From AG25 sp035518815 (lineage in GTDB: Bacteria > Gemmatimonadota > Gemmatimonadetes > Gemmatimonadales > GWC2-71-9): a stretch of DNA of 64,000 nucleotides. This document shows positions 1 through 8,109 of the stretch, one piece after another (position 1 is the stretch's first letter; the number at the start of each line of letters is the position of its first letter). Both the position numbers and the translations under genes were made by a program. The DNA is taken from contig DATIXG010000082.1 of NCBI GenBank assembly GCA_035518815.1, forward strand, positions 62,001 through 126,000, written 5' to 3'. A model generated the notes under the pieces. That model worked only from the letters and a program-made list of their open reading frames with translations. It had not been told where the DNA came from and ran no database searches.

Positions 1-1
1 C

Positions 2-322
2 ACGAACGCCGAGCACGCGATCAAGGGACGCACGCCCGCCGTCATTCAGATCACGACCGCCGCCAAGAACAGCTGGGTGCGACTGGTGGTCGAGGATTCA
101 GGGCCGGGCATCAGCCGCGAGATCCGCCACCGCATCTTCGACCCGTTTTTCACGACCAAGGGCCCCGATGAGGGCACGGGGCTCGGGCTCGCCATCTGTC
201 AGCGCGTGGTGAGCGAGGTAGGAGGGAAGATCTGGCTCGAGGAATCGACGCTGGGCGGCGCGCGCTTCGTCGTCGAGCTTCCTGCGGCGCCGGACAACTT
301 CGAGGAGCCCGGCGTCGCGTGA
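2..322 (+). CDS. Sensor histidine kinase, C-terminal part (truncated by window edge)
   Basis: Only the ATP-binding (HATPase_c) end is present; the reading frame is open from base 2. The visible motifs come in the usual order. An N-box remnant (NAEHAI) comes first, then the G1 box DSGPGI near residue 40, the F box DPFFTTK, and the G2 box GTGLGLAIC. A catalytic ATP-binding domain of this kind phosphorylates its partner histidine in two-component signalling. The protein ends about 25 residues after G2, so no receiver domain follows. The sensor and dimerisation parts lie outside the window, so the signal is unknown. Confidence 0.93.
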   Translation, partial: TNAEHAIKGRTPAVIQITTAAKNSWVRLVVEDSGPGISREIRHRIFDPFFTTKGPDEGTGLGLAICQRVVSEVGGKIWLEESTLGGARFVVELPAAPDNFEEPGVA

Positions 323-329
323 ACCGCGG

Positions 330-683
330 CTAGGCCCCGAGGATCTGCTTGCGGTAGAACCACAGCGCCGCCGCGCCGTAGATCCCGATCGCTCCGAGCA
401 GCAAGCCGAGCGGCGGGTGCAACGTCAGCTGCCACAGCCCGAACCCCAGGTACGCGCCGCTCAGCACGAACCCCAGGCCCACCACCTCGCGGCGCCCCAG
501 GTAGATCCCGAGTACGTATCCCCAGCTCGCCCCCGTCACGCCGAGGAACGCGAGCGCATGAACGTACTTCGAGGGATCGAGCAGGTTGAGCCCTCCCGCA
601 AAGGCGCAGAACAGCCCGATCACCGTGTAGGTCGCGAGGTGGAGCGTCAGTGGAAGCGGGGCGGTCGTCATTCGATTGGCCAT
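330..683 (-). CDS. Small integral membrane protein, function unknown
   Basis: Predicted 117 residues, with the start taken at the ATG of MANRMTTAP; an internal ATG four codons later is an alternative. The protein has about four hydrophobic helices (residues roughly 14-30, 42-62, 68-86 and 92-110), very short loops and a basic C-terminal tail (YRKQILGA). The frame stays open far upstream, but that part is arginine-rich, antisense to the acetyltransferase gene and not protein-like. It is convergent with the histidine kinase, with only 7 bases between the stops. I do not recognise the family. Confidence 0.7.
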   Translation of the reverse strand: MANRMTTAPLPLTLHLATYTVIGLFCAFAGGLNLLDPSKYVHALAFLGVTGASWGYVLGIYLGRREVVGLGFVLSGAYLGFGLWQLTLHPPLGLLLGAIGIYGAAALWFYRKQILGA

Positions 684-725
684 GGGTGGTAACATACACG
701 AGTCACGACAGGCGGCCAGAGACCC

Positions 726-1235
726 GTGCAAGCCACGCGCACCTATCTCCAGCTGACGGAACAACGGGCGTTTCGCGAGGGGTTCGGGGTGTTCCCCCGC
801 CTCGTCGTCGAGCGCGTCCCGCGGCCGACCGCCCAGCTGTATCGCTCCTGTTACCAAACGGTGGGCGAGGCATACCACTGGCGCGACCGCTGGCACTGGA
901 CGGATGCCGAGATCGACGCGCACCTCGCCCAGCCCGAGATCACCCTGCACGTCGCGACGGATGACGGCCGCTTCGCCGGATGGTACGAGCTGCGCCGCGT
1001 GCCGGACGACGGATCGGTCGAGATCGCCTACTTCGGCCTCGCGCCCGGCGTCATCGGCCGCGGAATGGGCAAGCACCTGCTCTCGTGTGCCGTGCGCGAC
1101 GCCTGGGCCCTCGGCGCTACCCGCGTCTGGGTGCACACCTGCACGCTCGATCATCCGCACGCGCTGCCCAACTACCGCGCCCGCGGCTTCTCGGCTTATC
1201 GGACCGAGACCTACACTATAGATTCTCACGCGTGA
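726..1235 (+). CDS. GNAT-family N-acetyltransferase
   Basis: 169 residues, the usual size for a single-domain Gcn5-related acetyltransferase, which moves an acetyl group from acetyl-CoA to an amine. The acetyl-CoA-binding motif A is visible near residues 105-125 as FGLAPGVIGRGMGKHLL, with the pyrophosphate-binding R/G-x-G-x-G pattern in GRGMGK. Motif B follows with an NYRARGF sequence typical of the end of the fold. The substrate cannot be told from sequence. The stop codon overlaps the GTG start of the next gene by four bases (GTGA), so the two are probably co-translated. Confidence 0.87.
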   Translation: MQATRTYLQLTEQRAFREGFGVFPRLVVERVPRPTAQLYRSCYQTVGEAYHWRDRWHWTDAEIDAHLAQPEITLHVATDDGRFAGWYELRRVPDDGSVEIAYFGLAPGVIGRGMGKHLLSCAVRDAWALGATRVWVHTCTLDHPHALPNYRARGFSAYRTETYTIDSHA

Positions 1236-1627
1236 CCGCCCCCGCACCTGCGTCCGGTTCTACCGCGCGCCGCGTCAAGCGAACCCTCCTCGCCATCCTG
1301 GCGATCGTTGTCCTGCTCGTCGGGGGGTACACGTGGGCCGTGCTCAGCTGGACCTATTCGAAGGGTGAGCGCGCCGGCTACGTGCAGAAGTTCTCGAAGA
1401 AGGGCTGGATCTGTAAGACGTGGGAGGGAGAGCTCGCGATGGTCAACCTCCCCGGCACGATGTCGGAGAAATTTCTCTTTACGGTGCGCAACGACTCCGT
1501 GGCGGCGCTCATCAATCGATCGCTCGGCAAGCGCGTGACCCTCACGTACGGCCAGCACGTAGGCGTGCCGACGAGCTGCTTCGGCGACACGCAGTACTAT
1601 GTGAGCGATGTTAAAGTTGTAGAATGA
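1232..1627 (+). CDS. Small membrane-anchored protein, function unknown
   Basis: 131 residues from a GTG start that overlaps the previous stop. A basic cytoplasmic tail (ARRVKR) is followed by one transmembrane helix near residues 18-39 and a soluble domain of about 90 residues. That domain starts with YSKGERAGYVQKFSKKGWICK and holds two cysteines, one in GWICK and one in PTSCFG. Similar proteins occur in Bacteroidetes-like and Gemmatimonadetes-like genomes, but I know of no proven role. The longer upstream extension of this frame is a shadow of the acetyltransferase gene. Its last codons overlap the start of acnA (ATGA), so it sits inside a three-gene coupled unit. Confidence 0.78.
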   Translation: MTAPAPASGSTARRVKRTLLAILAIVVLLVGGYTWAVLSWTYSKGERAGYVQKFSKKGWICKTWEGELAMVNLPGTMSEKFLFTVRNDSVAALINRSLGKRVTLTYGQHVGVPTSCFGDTQYYVSDVKVVE

Positions 1628-4398
1628 CCCCGCCTGACAGCTTCGGCGCGAAGCGCGCGCTAACGGCTGCGGGCCGGACGTTCGAGATTTTTCGCCTCGA
1701 TGCGCTCGAGCGGCGCGGCCTCCCCGTTTCGCGGCTCCCCTACTCGCTCCGGCTCCTCCTCGAGAACCTGTTGCGGCGCGAGGACGGCCGCACCGTGCGT
1801 GCGGCGGACGTCGAGCGTCTCGCCCGCTGGGACGCGAAGCAGACTCCCGACGAGGAGATCGCGTTCATGCCCGCCCGGGTCCTCCTCCAGGACTTCACGG
1901 GCGTCCCGGCCGTCGTGGACCTCGCCTCGATGCGCGACGCCATGCGCGCGATCGGCGGCGACCCCAAGCGCGTCAATCCGCTGCTGCCGGCCGAGCTCGT
2001 CATCGATCACTCGGTGATCGTCGACCAGTTCGGCACACCGGCCGCGTTCCAGGCGAACGCCGACCTCGAGTTCCAGCGCAATCGCGAGCGCTACGCCCTG
2101 CTCCGCTGGGCGCAACAGACCTTCCGCGGGTTTCGCGTCGTCCCGCCCGACACCGGGATCGTGCACCAGGTGAACCTCGAGTATCTCGCGCGCGTCGTCT
2201 ATTCGACCGACGGCCCGAACCCCCAGGCCTATCCCGATACGCTCGTGGGCACCGATTCGCACACGACTATGATCAACGGCCTCGGCGTCCTGGGCTGGGG
2301 GGTCGGGGGCATCGAGGCCGAGGCGGCGCTGCTCGGCCAGCCGGTGTCGATGCTGATTCCCGAGGTCGTGGGAGTGCGTCTCACCGGGCGTCTCGGTGAA
2401 GGGGCCACGGCCACGGACCTGGTCCTCACCGTCACCCAGCTGCTCCGCAAGCGGGGTGTGGTCGGCAAGTTCGTCGAGTTCTACGGGCCGGGGGTCGCAG
2501 CGCTACCTGTCGCCGACCGGGCCACGATCGGCAACATGGCGCCGGAATATGGAGCGACGGTCGGGCTGTTTCCGGTGGACGACGAGACACTCCGTTACCT
2601 CGCGTTCACGGGCCGTCCTCGCGAGCAGATCGCGCTGGTGGAGGCCTATATGAAGGAGCAGGGGCTGTTTCACTCCCCCGCTTCCCCCGAGCCCGTCTAT
2701 TCCGACTCCCTCTCACTCGACCTCGCGAGCGTCGAGCCGAGCCTGGCCGGCCCGCGCCGTCCGCAGGACCGGGTCCCTCTGCGTGAAGCGAAGGAGTCGT
2801 TTCTCGCCGCCCTGCCGACCCTCGTGCAACCCACGTCGCCCGTCGGCACGCCAACGAATGGAGGCCGTTGGGAGGCCGAGGGCGGCAACGTTGCCGTGGC
2901 CGCGCCGCCCGAGCGGCGGACGCACGTTGACGTCAGGATCGATGGCGTGGACTGCAAGCTGCACCACGGATCGGTGGTGATCGCGGCGATCACGTCCTGC
3001 ACCAACACGTCGAATCCGTCGGTGATGATGGCGGCCGGGCTCCTCGCGAAAAAGGCGGTCGAGAAGGGGCTCCGCTCGCAGCCCTGGGTGAAGACCAGCC
3101 TCGCCCCCGGATCGAAGGTCGTGACCGACTATCTCGACCGAGCGGGCCTCACGCCCCACCTCGAGGCGCTCCGGTTTCACCTGGTGGGCTACGGGTGCAC
3201 GACCTGCATCGGCAACTCCGGGCCCCTGCCGGAGGCTGTGTCGGTGGCCATCGCCGACGGACAGCTCGTCGCCTGCGCCGTGCTCTCGGGCAACCGCAAC
3301 TTTGAGGGCCGGGTGCAGCAGGAGGTGCGGGCCAACTATCTGGCGTCGCCGCCGCTCGTCGTCGCCTACGCGCTCGCCGGCCGCATCGACATCGATCTCG
3401 GGCGGGAGCCCCTCGGCACCGGCGCCGACGGACGCCCGGTCTACCTGCGCGACCTCTGGCCTTCGCCCGCGGAAGTCGATGCGCTCGTGCAGAGCGCGAT
3501 TCAGTCCTCGATGTTCCGCAAGGAGTACGGCGAGGTCTTCAAAGGCGACGCCCGCTGGGCGGGCCTCCCCGTCCCCGCGGGCGATCGGTTCCTGTGGGAG
3601 CCCGAGTCGACCTACATCCGTCGTGCTCCCTTCTTCGACGGCATGCCTGCGACGCCCAAGCCCGTGACCGACATCCAGGGCGCCCGCGTGCTATGCCTCC
3701 TGGGCGACAGCATCACCACCGACCACATCTCGCCCGCGGGTTCGATTCGCAAGACGAGCCCGGCCGGCCAGTATCTCGTGGCGCACGGGGTCGACCCCGT
3801 GGACTTCAACTCCTACGGCGCGCGCCGCGGCAACCATGAAGTGATGGTGCGCGGCACGTTCGCCAACGTGCGCCTGAAGAATGCGCTCGCGCCGGGTACC
3901 GAGGGACCCGTCACGGTTCACCTGCCTGACGGGGAGCGGATGACGATCTACGACGCCTCGGTGCGCTACCAGCAGGAGGGAACGCCGCTCGTCGTCATCG
4001 CGGGGAAGGAGTACGGCGCGGGGTCGTCCCGCGATTGGGCGGCGAAAGGACCACGGTTGCTCGGCGTTCGCGCCGTGATCGCCCAGAGCTACGAGCGCAT
4101 CCATCGCTCGAACCTCGTGGGGATGGGAATCCTGCCCTTGCAATTCCTGGCCGGCGAGGACGCCGCCTCGCTCAGGCTCACCGGGACCGAGCGCTACGAC
4201 CTCACGCGTCTCGCGGAGCTCCTCACCGAGGGATTTCCGCACGGCAAAGAGGTCGCGATCCGGGCGACCGGCTCCGACGGCACCGTCGTGACGTTCCGTG
4301 CCACCATCCGCATCGACACGCCGCAGGAGCTGCTCTATTACCGCCACGGCGGCATCCTCGAGTACGTGCTGCGCCAGCTCGCCGCCGGGGCGGTCTAG
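1624..4398 (+). CDS. acnA: Aconitate hydratase A
   Basis: 924 residues, normal for the AcnA/IRP type. The enzyme interconverts citrate and isocitrate through cis-aconitate in the TCA cycle, using a [4Fe-4S] cluster. The three cluster cysteines are visible as C459 in ITSCTNTSNP and C525 and C528 in GYGCTTCIGNSG. Other family signatures are VGTDSHTTMINGLGVLGWGVGGIEAE in the N-terminal half, and GDSITTDHISPAG and GAGSSRDWAAKG in the C-terminal swivel domain. It is preceded by a four-base overlap with the small membrane protein and followed by the convergent beta-CASP gene. Confidence 0.98.
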   Translation: MTPPDSFGAKRALTAAGRTFEIFRLDALERRGLPVSRLPYSLRLLLENLLRREDGRTVRAADVERLARWDAKQTPDEEIAFMPARVLLQDFTGVPAVVDLASMRDAMRAIGGDPKRVNPLLPAELVIDHSVIVDQFGTPAAFQANADLEFQRNRERYALLRWAQQTFRGFRVVPPDTGIVHQVNLEYLARVVYSTDGPNPQAYPDTLVGTDSHTTMINGLGVLGWGVGGIEAEAALLGQPVSMLIPEVVGVRLTGRLGEGATATDLVLTVTQLLRKRGVVGKFVEFYGPGVAALPVADRATIGNMAPEYGATVGLFPVDDETLRYLAFTGRPREQIALVEAYMKEQGLFHSPASPEPVYSDSLSLDLASVEPSLAGPRRPQDRVPLREAKESFLAALPTLVQPTSPVGTPTNGGRWEAEGGNVAVAAPPERRTHVDVRIDGVDCKLHHGSVVIAAITSCTNTSNPSVMMAAGLLAKKAVEKGLRSQPWVKTSLAPGSKVVTDYLDRAGLTPHLEALRFHLVGYGCTTCIGNSGPLPEAVSVAIADGQLVACAVLSGNRNFEGRVQQEVRANYLASPPLVVAYALAGRIDIDLGREPLGTGADGRPVYLRDLWPSPAEVDALVQSAIQSSMFRKEYGEVFKGDARWAGLPVPAGDRFLWEPESTYIRRAPFFDGMPATPKPVTDIQGARVLCLLGDSITTDHISPAGSIRKTSPAGQYLVAHGVDPVDFNSYGARRGNHEVMVRGTFANVRLKNALAPGTEGPVTVHLPDGERMTIYDASVRYQQEGTPLVVIAGKEYGAGSSRDWAAKGPRLLGVRAVIAQSYERIHRSNLVGMGILPLQFLAGEDAASLRLTGTERYDLTRLAELLTEGFPHGKEVAIRATGSDGTVVTFRATIRIDTPQELLYYRHGGILEYVLRQLAAGAV

Positions 4399-4413
4399 GC
4401 CGCGGCAAACCGC

Positions 4414-5817
4414 TCAGGCCGCAAGCTCGACCTTCTGTCCGTCGGTGGGTACCTCCACCCGCCACCCGTAGCGCTTCTCGATCGCCCGCGCCAGCGCGCT
4501 CGTCGCTTCAGGCTCGCCGTGGACCAGGTACGTGACGCGCGGCGGCCGCGCGAACCCGCCCAGCCATCGGAGTGTCTCGTCCCGGTCCGCGTGGGCGGAC
4601 AGCGCCGTGATTTCGGCCACTCGCGCCCGCACGGTCGTATCGATGCCGAAGATCCGGATACGTTCCGCCCCCTCTTCGAGGGCCCGGCCGCGCGTGCCCG
4701 GCGCCTGATAGCCAACGAGTAGCACCGTCGTCTTCGGATCGCCGAGGCGCAGCGCCAGGTGGTGCAGGATCCGGCCCCCCGTTGCCATCCCGCTCGACGA
4801 AATAATGATGATCGGCCCCCGAACGTCGTTGATACGCTTGGATTCTTCAGGCGTCCGGGCGATGTGCAAGCCGCCCGGATGGAGCGGGTTCTCGCCCCGC
4901 TCGAACGCCGCCGCTACCTGCGGATCGCACTCGGCAGCGTAACGGCGGTAGATGTCGGTCACCTCAATCGCCATCGGGCTGTCGCAGTACACCGGCAGCA
5001 CCGGAATCGCCCCGGCGAGCTCGAGACGGCGGAGCATCCAGAGCAGCTCCTGGGTTCGGTCCACGGCGAACGCCGGCACGAGCAAGGCACCGCCCCGGCG
5101 CGCTGTGTCTTGTACCAGCGCGGCAAGCTCGGCTTCGGCACCCGTCGCATGTGTCCGGTCGCCGTACGTCGATTCGAGCAGCAAGATGTCGGCGTCGGGG
5201 ATGGGAGCGGGATCGCGCAGGATCGCCCGGTCGTAGCGGCCCAGGTCTCCGGTGTAGACCAGGCGGGTGGGTCTCGAGCCACCCAGCGCGAGCTCGATCG
5301 TGGCCGAGCCCAGAATGTGACCGGCTGGACGCAGGGTCGCCGTCACACCACGCACTACGGGAAAGGGCGTCTCGTACTCGCGACGCGCAATCAGCCGCAG
5401 TACCGCCTCGGCGTCCGCGGCGTCGTACAGCGGTAGTGCCGGGTGATGCTTCGTGTATCCCCGGCGGTTGGCGCGCTCGGCCTCCTCTTCCTGCAGGTGT
5501 GCCGCGTCGGGAAGCACCACCTCCAGCAGATCGCCGGTTGCGGCCGTGCAGTAGATGGGACCCCGGAACCCCTTGCGCACCACGAGCGGCAGGTACCCCG
5601 AGTGATCGACGTGCGCGTGGCTCACGACGATCGCATCGATCGTCCGCGGGTCCGGTACCCGGTCGCCCCAGTTGCGCAGGCGCAGGTCCTTGCGGCCCTG
5701 GAACAACCCGCAGTCGAGGAGGATGCGCCGGCCCTCCGCGCGCACGAGGTGCATCGACCCCGTGACCGTGCCCGCGGCGCCGAGGAACTCGACCGTCGGT
5801 TGTGCGACGCTCATCAT
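4414..5817 (-). CDS. Beta-CASP metallo-beta-lactamase-fold hydrolase (putative RNA-processing enzyme)
   Basis: 467 residues. The metal-binding motifs are in order: HAHVDHSG near residue 68, the histidine in PAGHILGSA, the aspartate in YTGDLGR, and LSAHADRDE. The C-terminal VHGEPEA belongs to the RMMBL element. Between them is a beta-CASP insertion with SSSGMATGGRILHHL. Proteins of this architecture (CPSF73-like, RNase J relatives) act on RNA phosphodiesters, so RNA cleavage is the best guess, although no substrate is shown. It is the last gene of the Ehr operon. Its ATG (with a second ATG directly after) overlaps the stop of the small-subunit gene, which makes co-expression very likely. Why an RNase-like enzyme should follow an ion-pumping complex is unclear. 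Confidence 0.9.
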   Translation of the reverse strand: MMSVAQPTVEFLGAAGTVTGSMHLVRAEGRRILLDCGLFQGRKDLRLRNWGDRVPDPRTIDAIVVSHAHVDHSGYLPLVVRKGFRGPIYCTAATGDLLEVVLPDAAHLQEEEAERANRRGYTKHHPALPLYDAADAEAVLRLIARREYETPFPVVRGVTATLRPAGHILGSATIELALGGSRPTRLVYTGDLGRYDRAILRDPAPIPDADILLLESTYGDRTHATGAEAELAALVQDTARRGGALLVPAFAVDRTQELLWMLRRLELAGAIPVLPVYCDSPMAIEVTDIYRRYAAECDPQVAAAFERGENPLHPGGLHIARTPEESKRINDVRGPIIIISSSGMATGGRILHHLALRLGDPKTTVLLVGYQAPGTRGRALEEGAERIRIFGIDTTVRARVAEITALSAHADRDETLRWLGGFARPPRVTYLVHGEPEATSALARAIEKRYGWRVEVPTDGQKVELAA

Positions 5818-6581
5818 TGTCCGTCGACCCTACCCAGCAACCGGAGCAAGCCGTCGAGCGTGGTGAGCGGATGGGGCGGGCACCCCGGGACCCACAGGTC
5901 CACCGGCAAGATTGTGCCCACGCCGCCCGCGACCTCCGGGCTGCCCGAGAACGGGCCACCGCTCGCGGCACACGCTCCGACCGCGATGACGAGCTTGGGC
6001 GGGGGAACCGCCTCGTACGTCTGTTCGAGCGCGAACCGCATGTTCGTGTTGACCGCCCCCGTCACGACGATCCCGTCAGCGTGCCTCGGGGATGCCACGA
6101 ATTGCACGCCGAAGCGGCCGAGGTCGAACACCACATTGCCCAGCGCCACGAGTTCCGCTTCGCAGCCGCTGCAGCTGCCCGCCACGACCGAGCGGAGCCG
6201 AAGCGAGCGCCCGAACAGTTTGCGGGCGCGCTCATCGAGGGCCCGCGCCAGCTCAATCTCTCCAGTCGGACTGACCAGCGCGTCCCGCGTGGACGTGGCC
6301 ATGCGATAGTCCCGGCTATAGCTGATCGCGCCTCGCGCACAGGAAGCCGCCTCTTCCGGGCTGAAGAGACACGCACCCAAATCGAGCGCGGCCGACCCGT
6401 GTGGCTCCGCTTTCAACAAGGCCGATGGCGCCCGGTCGGCGCATTGCCGGCAACTCTCCTCGCAGCGCGCCGCATCCCGCAGCGGACGGCCGCGAAACCG
6501 CTCGGGAAATTCGCCGCCGTCCCGCGGGAACCGGGACGTCCGGATCCCCTGCTGGAGTCTCGTCCGGATCCAATCGAGCAC
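5814..6581 (-). CDS. Ehr complex small subunit: degenerate ferredoxin domain fused to NuoB/HyfI-like domain
   Basis: 255 residues from a GTG start, the first possible start after an in-frame stop. Residues about 110-250 are the HyfI/NuoB fold that carries the proximal [4Fe-4S] cluster. The ligands are C137 and C140 (GSCSGCEAEL), C204 (GACAASGG) and C234 (PGCPPHP), the hydrogenase-type CxxC rather than the complex I CC pattern. Residues 1-100 look like a remnant of a HyfH-type ferredoxin. They have cysteines at 40, 44, 47, 71 and 81 but no complete CxxCxxCxxxCP motif. In E. coli hyf the ferredoxin and small subunit are separate genes in this order, so this is probably a fusion. The gene lies 16 bases after the large-subunit gene and overlaps the beta-CASP gene. 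Confidence 0.88.
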   Translation of the reverse strand: MLDWIRTRLQQGIRTSRFPRDGGEFPERFRGRPLRDAARCEESCRQCADRAPSALLKAEPHGSAALDLGACLFSPEEAASCARGAISYSRDYRMATSTRDALVSPTGEIELARALDERARKLFGRSLRLRSVVAGSCSGCEAELVALGNVVFDLGRFGVQFVASPRHADGIVVTGAVNTNMRFALEQTYEAVPPPKLVIAVGACAASGGPFSGSPEVAGGVGTILPVDLWVPGCPPHPLTTLDGLLRLLGRVDGQ

Positions 6582-6597
6582 CGCTTACGCCCTCATT

Positions 6598-8109
6598 TCA
6601 GAGATCGTGCCCAGCGTAGGACAGGTTGAAGCTCTTGTTGCAGAGCGGGAAATCGGAGATCTCGTTCCCGGGCATCGCCGCCGCCAGCGCGGGCCAGTTG
6701 TGAAACGAGGGGTCGGTGACTTTGTGCCGGCGGACGCGGCCAGTAGCGTCGGTGATCGCGACATGGACGATCTCCCCCCGCCATCCCTCGACCATCGCCA
6801 CGGCCAGCTCATTCGGCCGCAAGCTGCCGCAGTCCACCCGTACCGGCCCCTTGGGAAGCGCGCCCAGTTGCTCGATCGTGAACTCGAGCGATCGCTGGAT
6901 CTCGAGGCGCCGCACCAGCGCCCGCGCCAGCACGTCCCCCGCCCATGCGGTGGCGACGGGGATGTGCGCGAACCGGAAGATTCCCCAGGGATGATCGTGC
7001 CGCACGTCGCGCGGCAGCTCACAGGCGCGTGCCACAGGTCCGACGAAGCCGCGCTCCGCGCACGCGCTGCCAGTCACCACGCCCACACCCTCGAGCCGGG
7101 CCTGGACGGACCCGGCCTCGAACATCAGCGTGAGCACGGGGTCCATCTCCTCCCTCAGACGCTCGAGCCGGTCGCGCATCTGCTCGGCCATGGCGGGGGT
7201 GATGTCGAATGCCGCCCCGCCGGGCCGCACGAGACCGCGGCCGTAGCGATTGCCGGAGAGGGTCATCAGGAGGTTGAGACATTCTCCCCGCATGCGGCCC
7301 AGATACGCCGCCGCCGGTTGAAACGCGACGTCGCCCGCCATTGCGCCGAGATCGCCGATGTGGTTCGCCAGGCGCTCGAGCTCGAGCGCGATCCCACGGA
7401 TCGTCTGTCCCCGCGGCGTCTTGCGACTGCGGGCGAGCGCCTCGATTGCCCCGCAGTACGCCCCCGCGTGGCCGATCACCGTGTCCCCCGCGATCGACTC
7501 GGCGACGAGCACGGCGCGATCGCGCTCGAGGCGCTCGAGCAGCGGCTCCACGCCGCGGTGCTGATAGCCGAGCATGATCTCGAGGAGCAACACCTGCTCA
7601 CCGTGCGCCTGAAACCGGAAGTGTCCGGGCTCGATGATCCCGGCGTGTACGGGGCCGACCGCGACCTCGTGCACCTCCTCCCCCTCCACGCGGAAGAACG
7701 GATACGCTTCACGGTCCAGCGACTGCGCCCGCCGCCCGGACGGGAGGTGATCTGGTGGATGGCGCCGCAGCGGCTTGAGCGAGGGGTGGCGCTCCGGCAC
7801 CACGCCGCACTGCTCGGCGATCTCGCGCTCAAAGGTGTGGGCCTGCGGGCAGTCGACCGCAAGCGACGGGTAGCGGTCCCCGACGGCGGTGCTCGTCGCG
7901 CTGAGCTCCCCCGCCGCGTCATCGGCCAGGATCGCGATGAGGCGCGTCTCGTCCGTCCCCTCCGGCATCCCGAAGAGAGACGCGAGCCGCGACCCGCCGC
8001 TGACGGCCTGCAGGATCGATTCGCGAAACCGCTCCACCGGCTCGAGCGGTACGGAAGCGAGCTGGATCGCGCGCCGGTTGCGGAGGCCCAGCGCCCTGAA
8101 GCCGTTCAT
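6598..8109 (-). CDS. Ehr complex large subunit (HyfG/HycE-like, NuoC-NuoD fused) lacking Ni-Fe ligands
   Basis: 503 residues. Residues 1-145 resemble the NuoC part and 150-500 the NuoD/hydrogenase large-subunit part (VGPVHAGIIEPGHF; GYQHRGVE). In real [NiFe] hydrogenases the L1 motif is RxCGxC. Here residues 204-214 read ESIAGDTVIGH, so both cysteines are replaced (A207, T210). At the C-terminus DPCxxC is replaced by NLSYAG (495-500). With all four nickel ligands missing, no Ni-Fe site can form. The protein therefore belongs to the energy-converting hydrogenase-related (Ehr) class or a complex I-like enzyme. Both junctions with neighbours are tight, and the start overlaps the HyfF-like stop (ATGA). 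Confidence 0.93.
   Translation of the reverse strand: MNGFRALGLRNRRAIQLASVPLEPVERFRESILQAVSGGSRLASLFGMPEGTDETRLIAILADDAAGELSATSTAVGDRYPSLAVDCPQAHTFEREIAEQCGVVPERHPSLKPLRRHPPDHLPSGRRAQSLDREAYPFFRVEGEEVHEVAVGPVHAGIIEPGHFRFQAHGEQVLLLEIMLGYQHRGVEPLLERLERDRAVLVAESIAGDTVIGHAGAYCGAIEALARSRKTPRGQTIRGIALELERLANHIGDLGAMAGDVAFQPAAAYLGRMRGECLNLLMTLSGNRYGRGLVRPGGAAFDITPAMAEQMRDRLERLREEMDPVLTLMFEAGSVQARLEGVGVVTGSACAERGFVGPVARACELPRDVRHDHPWGIFRFAHIPVATAWAGDVLARALVRRLEIQRSLEFTIEQLGALPKGPVRVDCGSLRPNELAVAMVEGWRGEIVHVAITDATGRVRRHKVTDPSFHNWPALAAAMPGNEISDFPLCNKSFNLSYAGHDL

Noticed and set aside
330..1247. A 305-residue minus-strand frame covering the acetyltransferase region
   Set aside because: The N-terminal two thirds are the shadow of the GNAT gene; only the last 117 residues look like a membrane protein.
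6598..8109. Calling the complex a functional [NiFe] hydrogenase
   Set aside because: All four nickel-binding cysteines are replaced (A207, T210, S497, G500), so no Ni-Fe centre can form.
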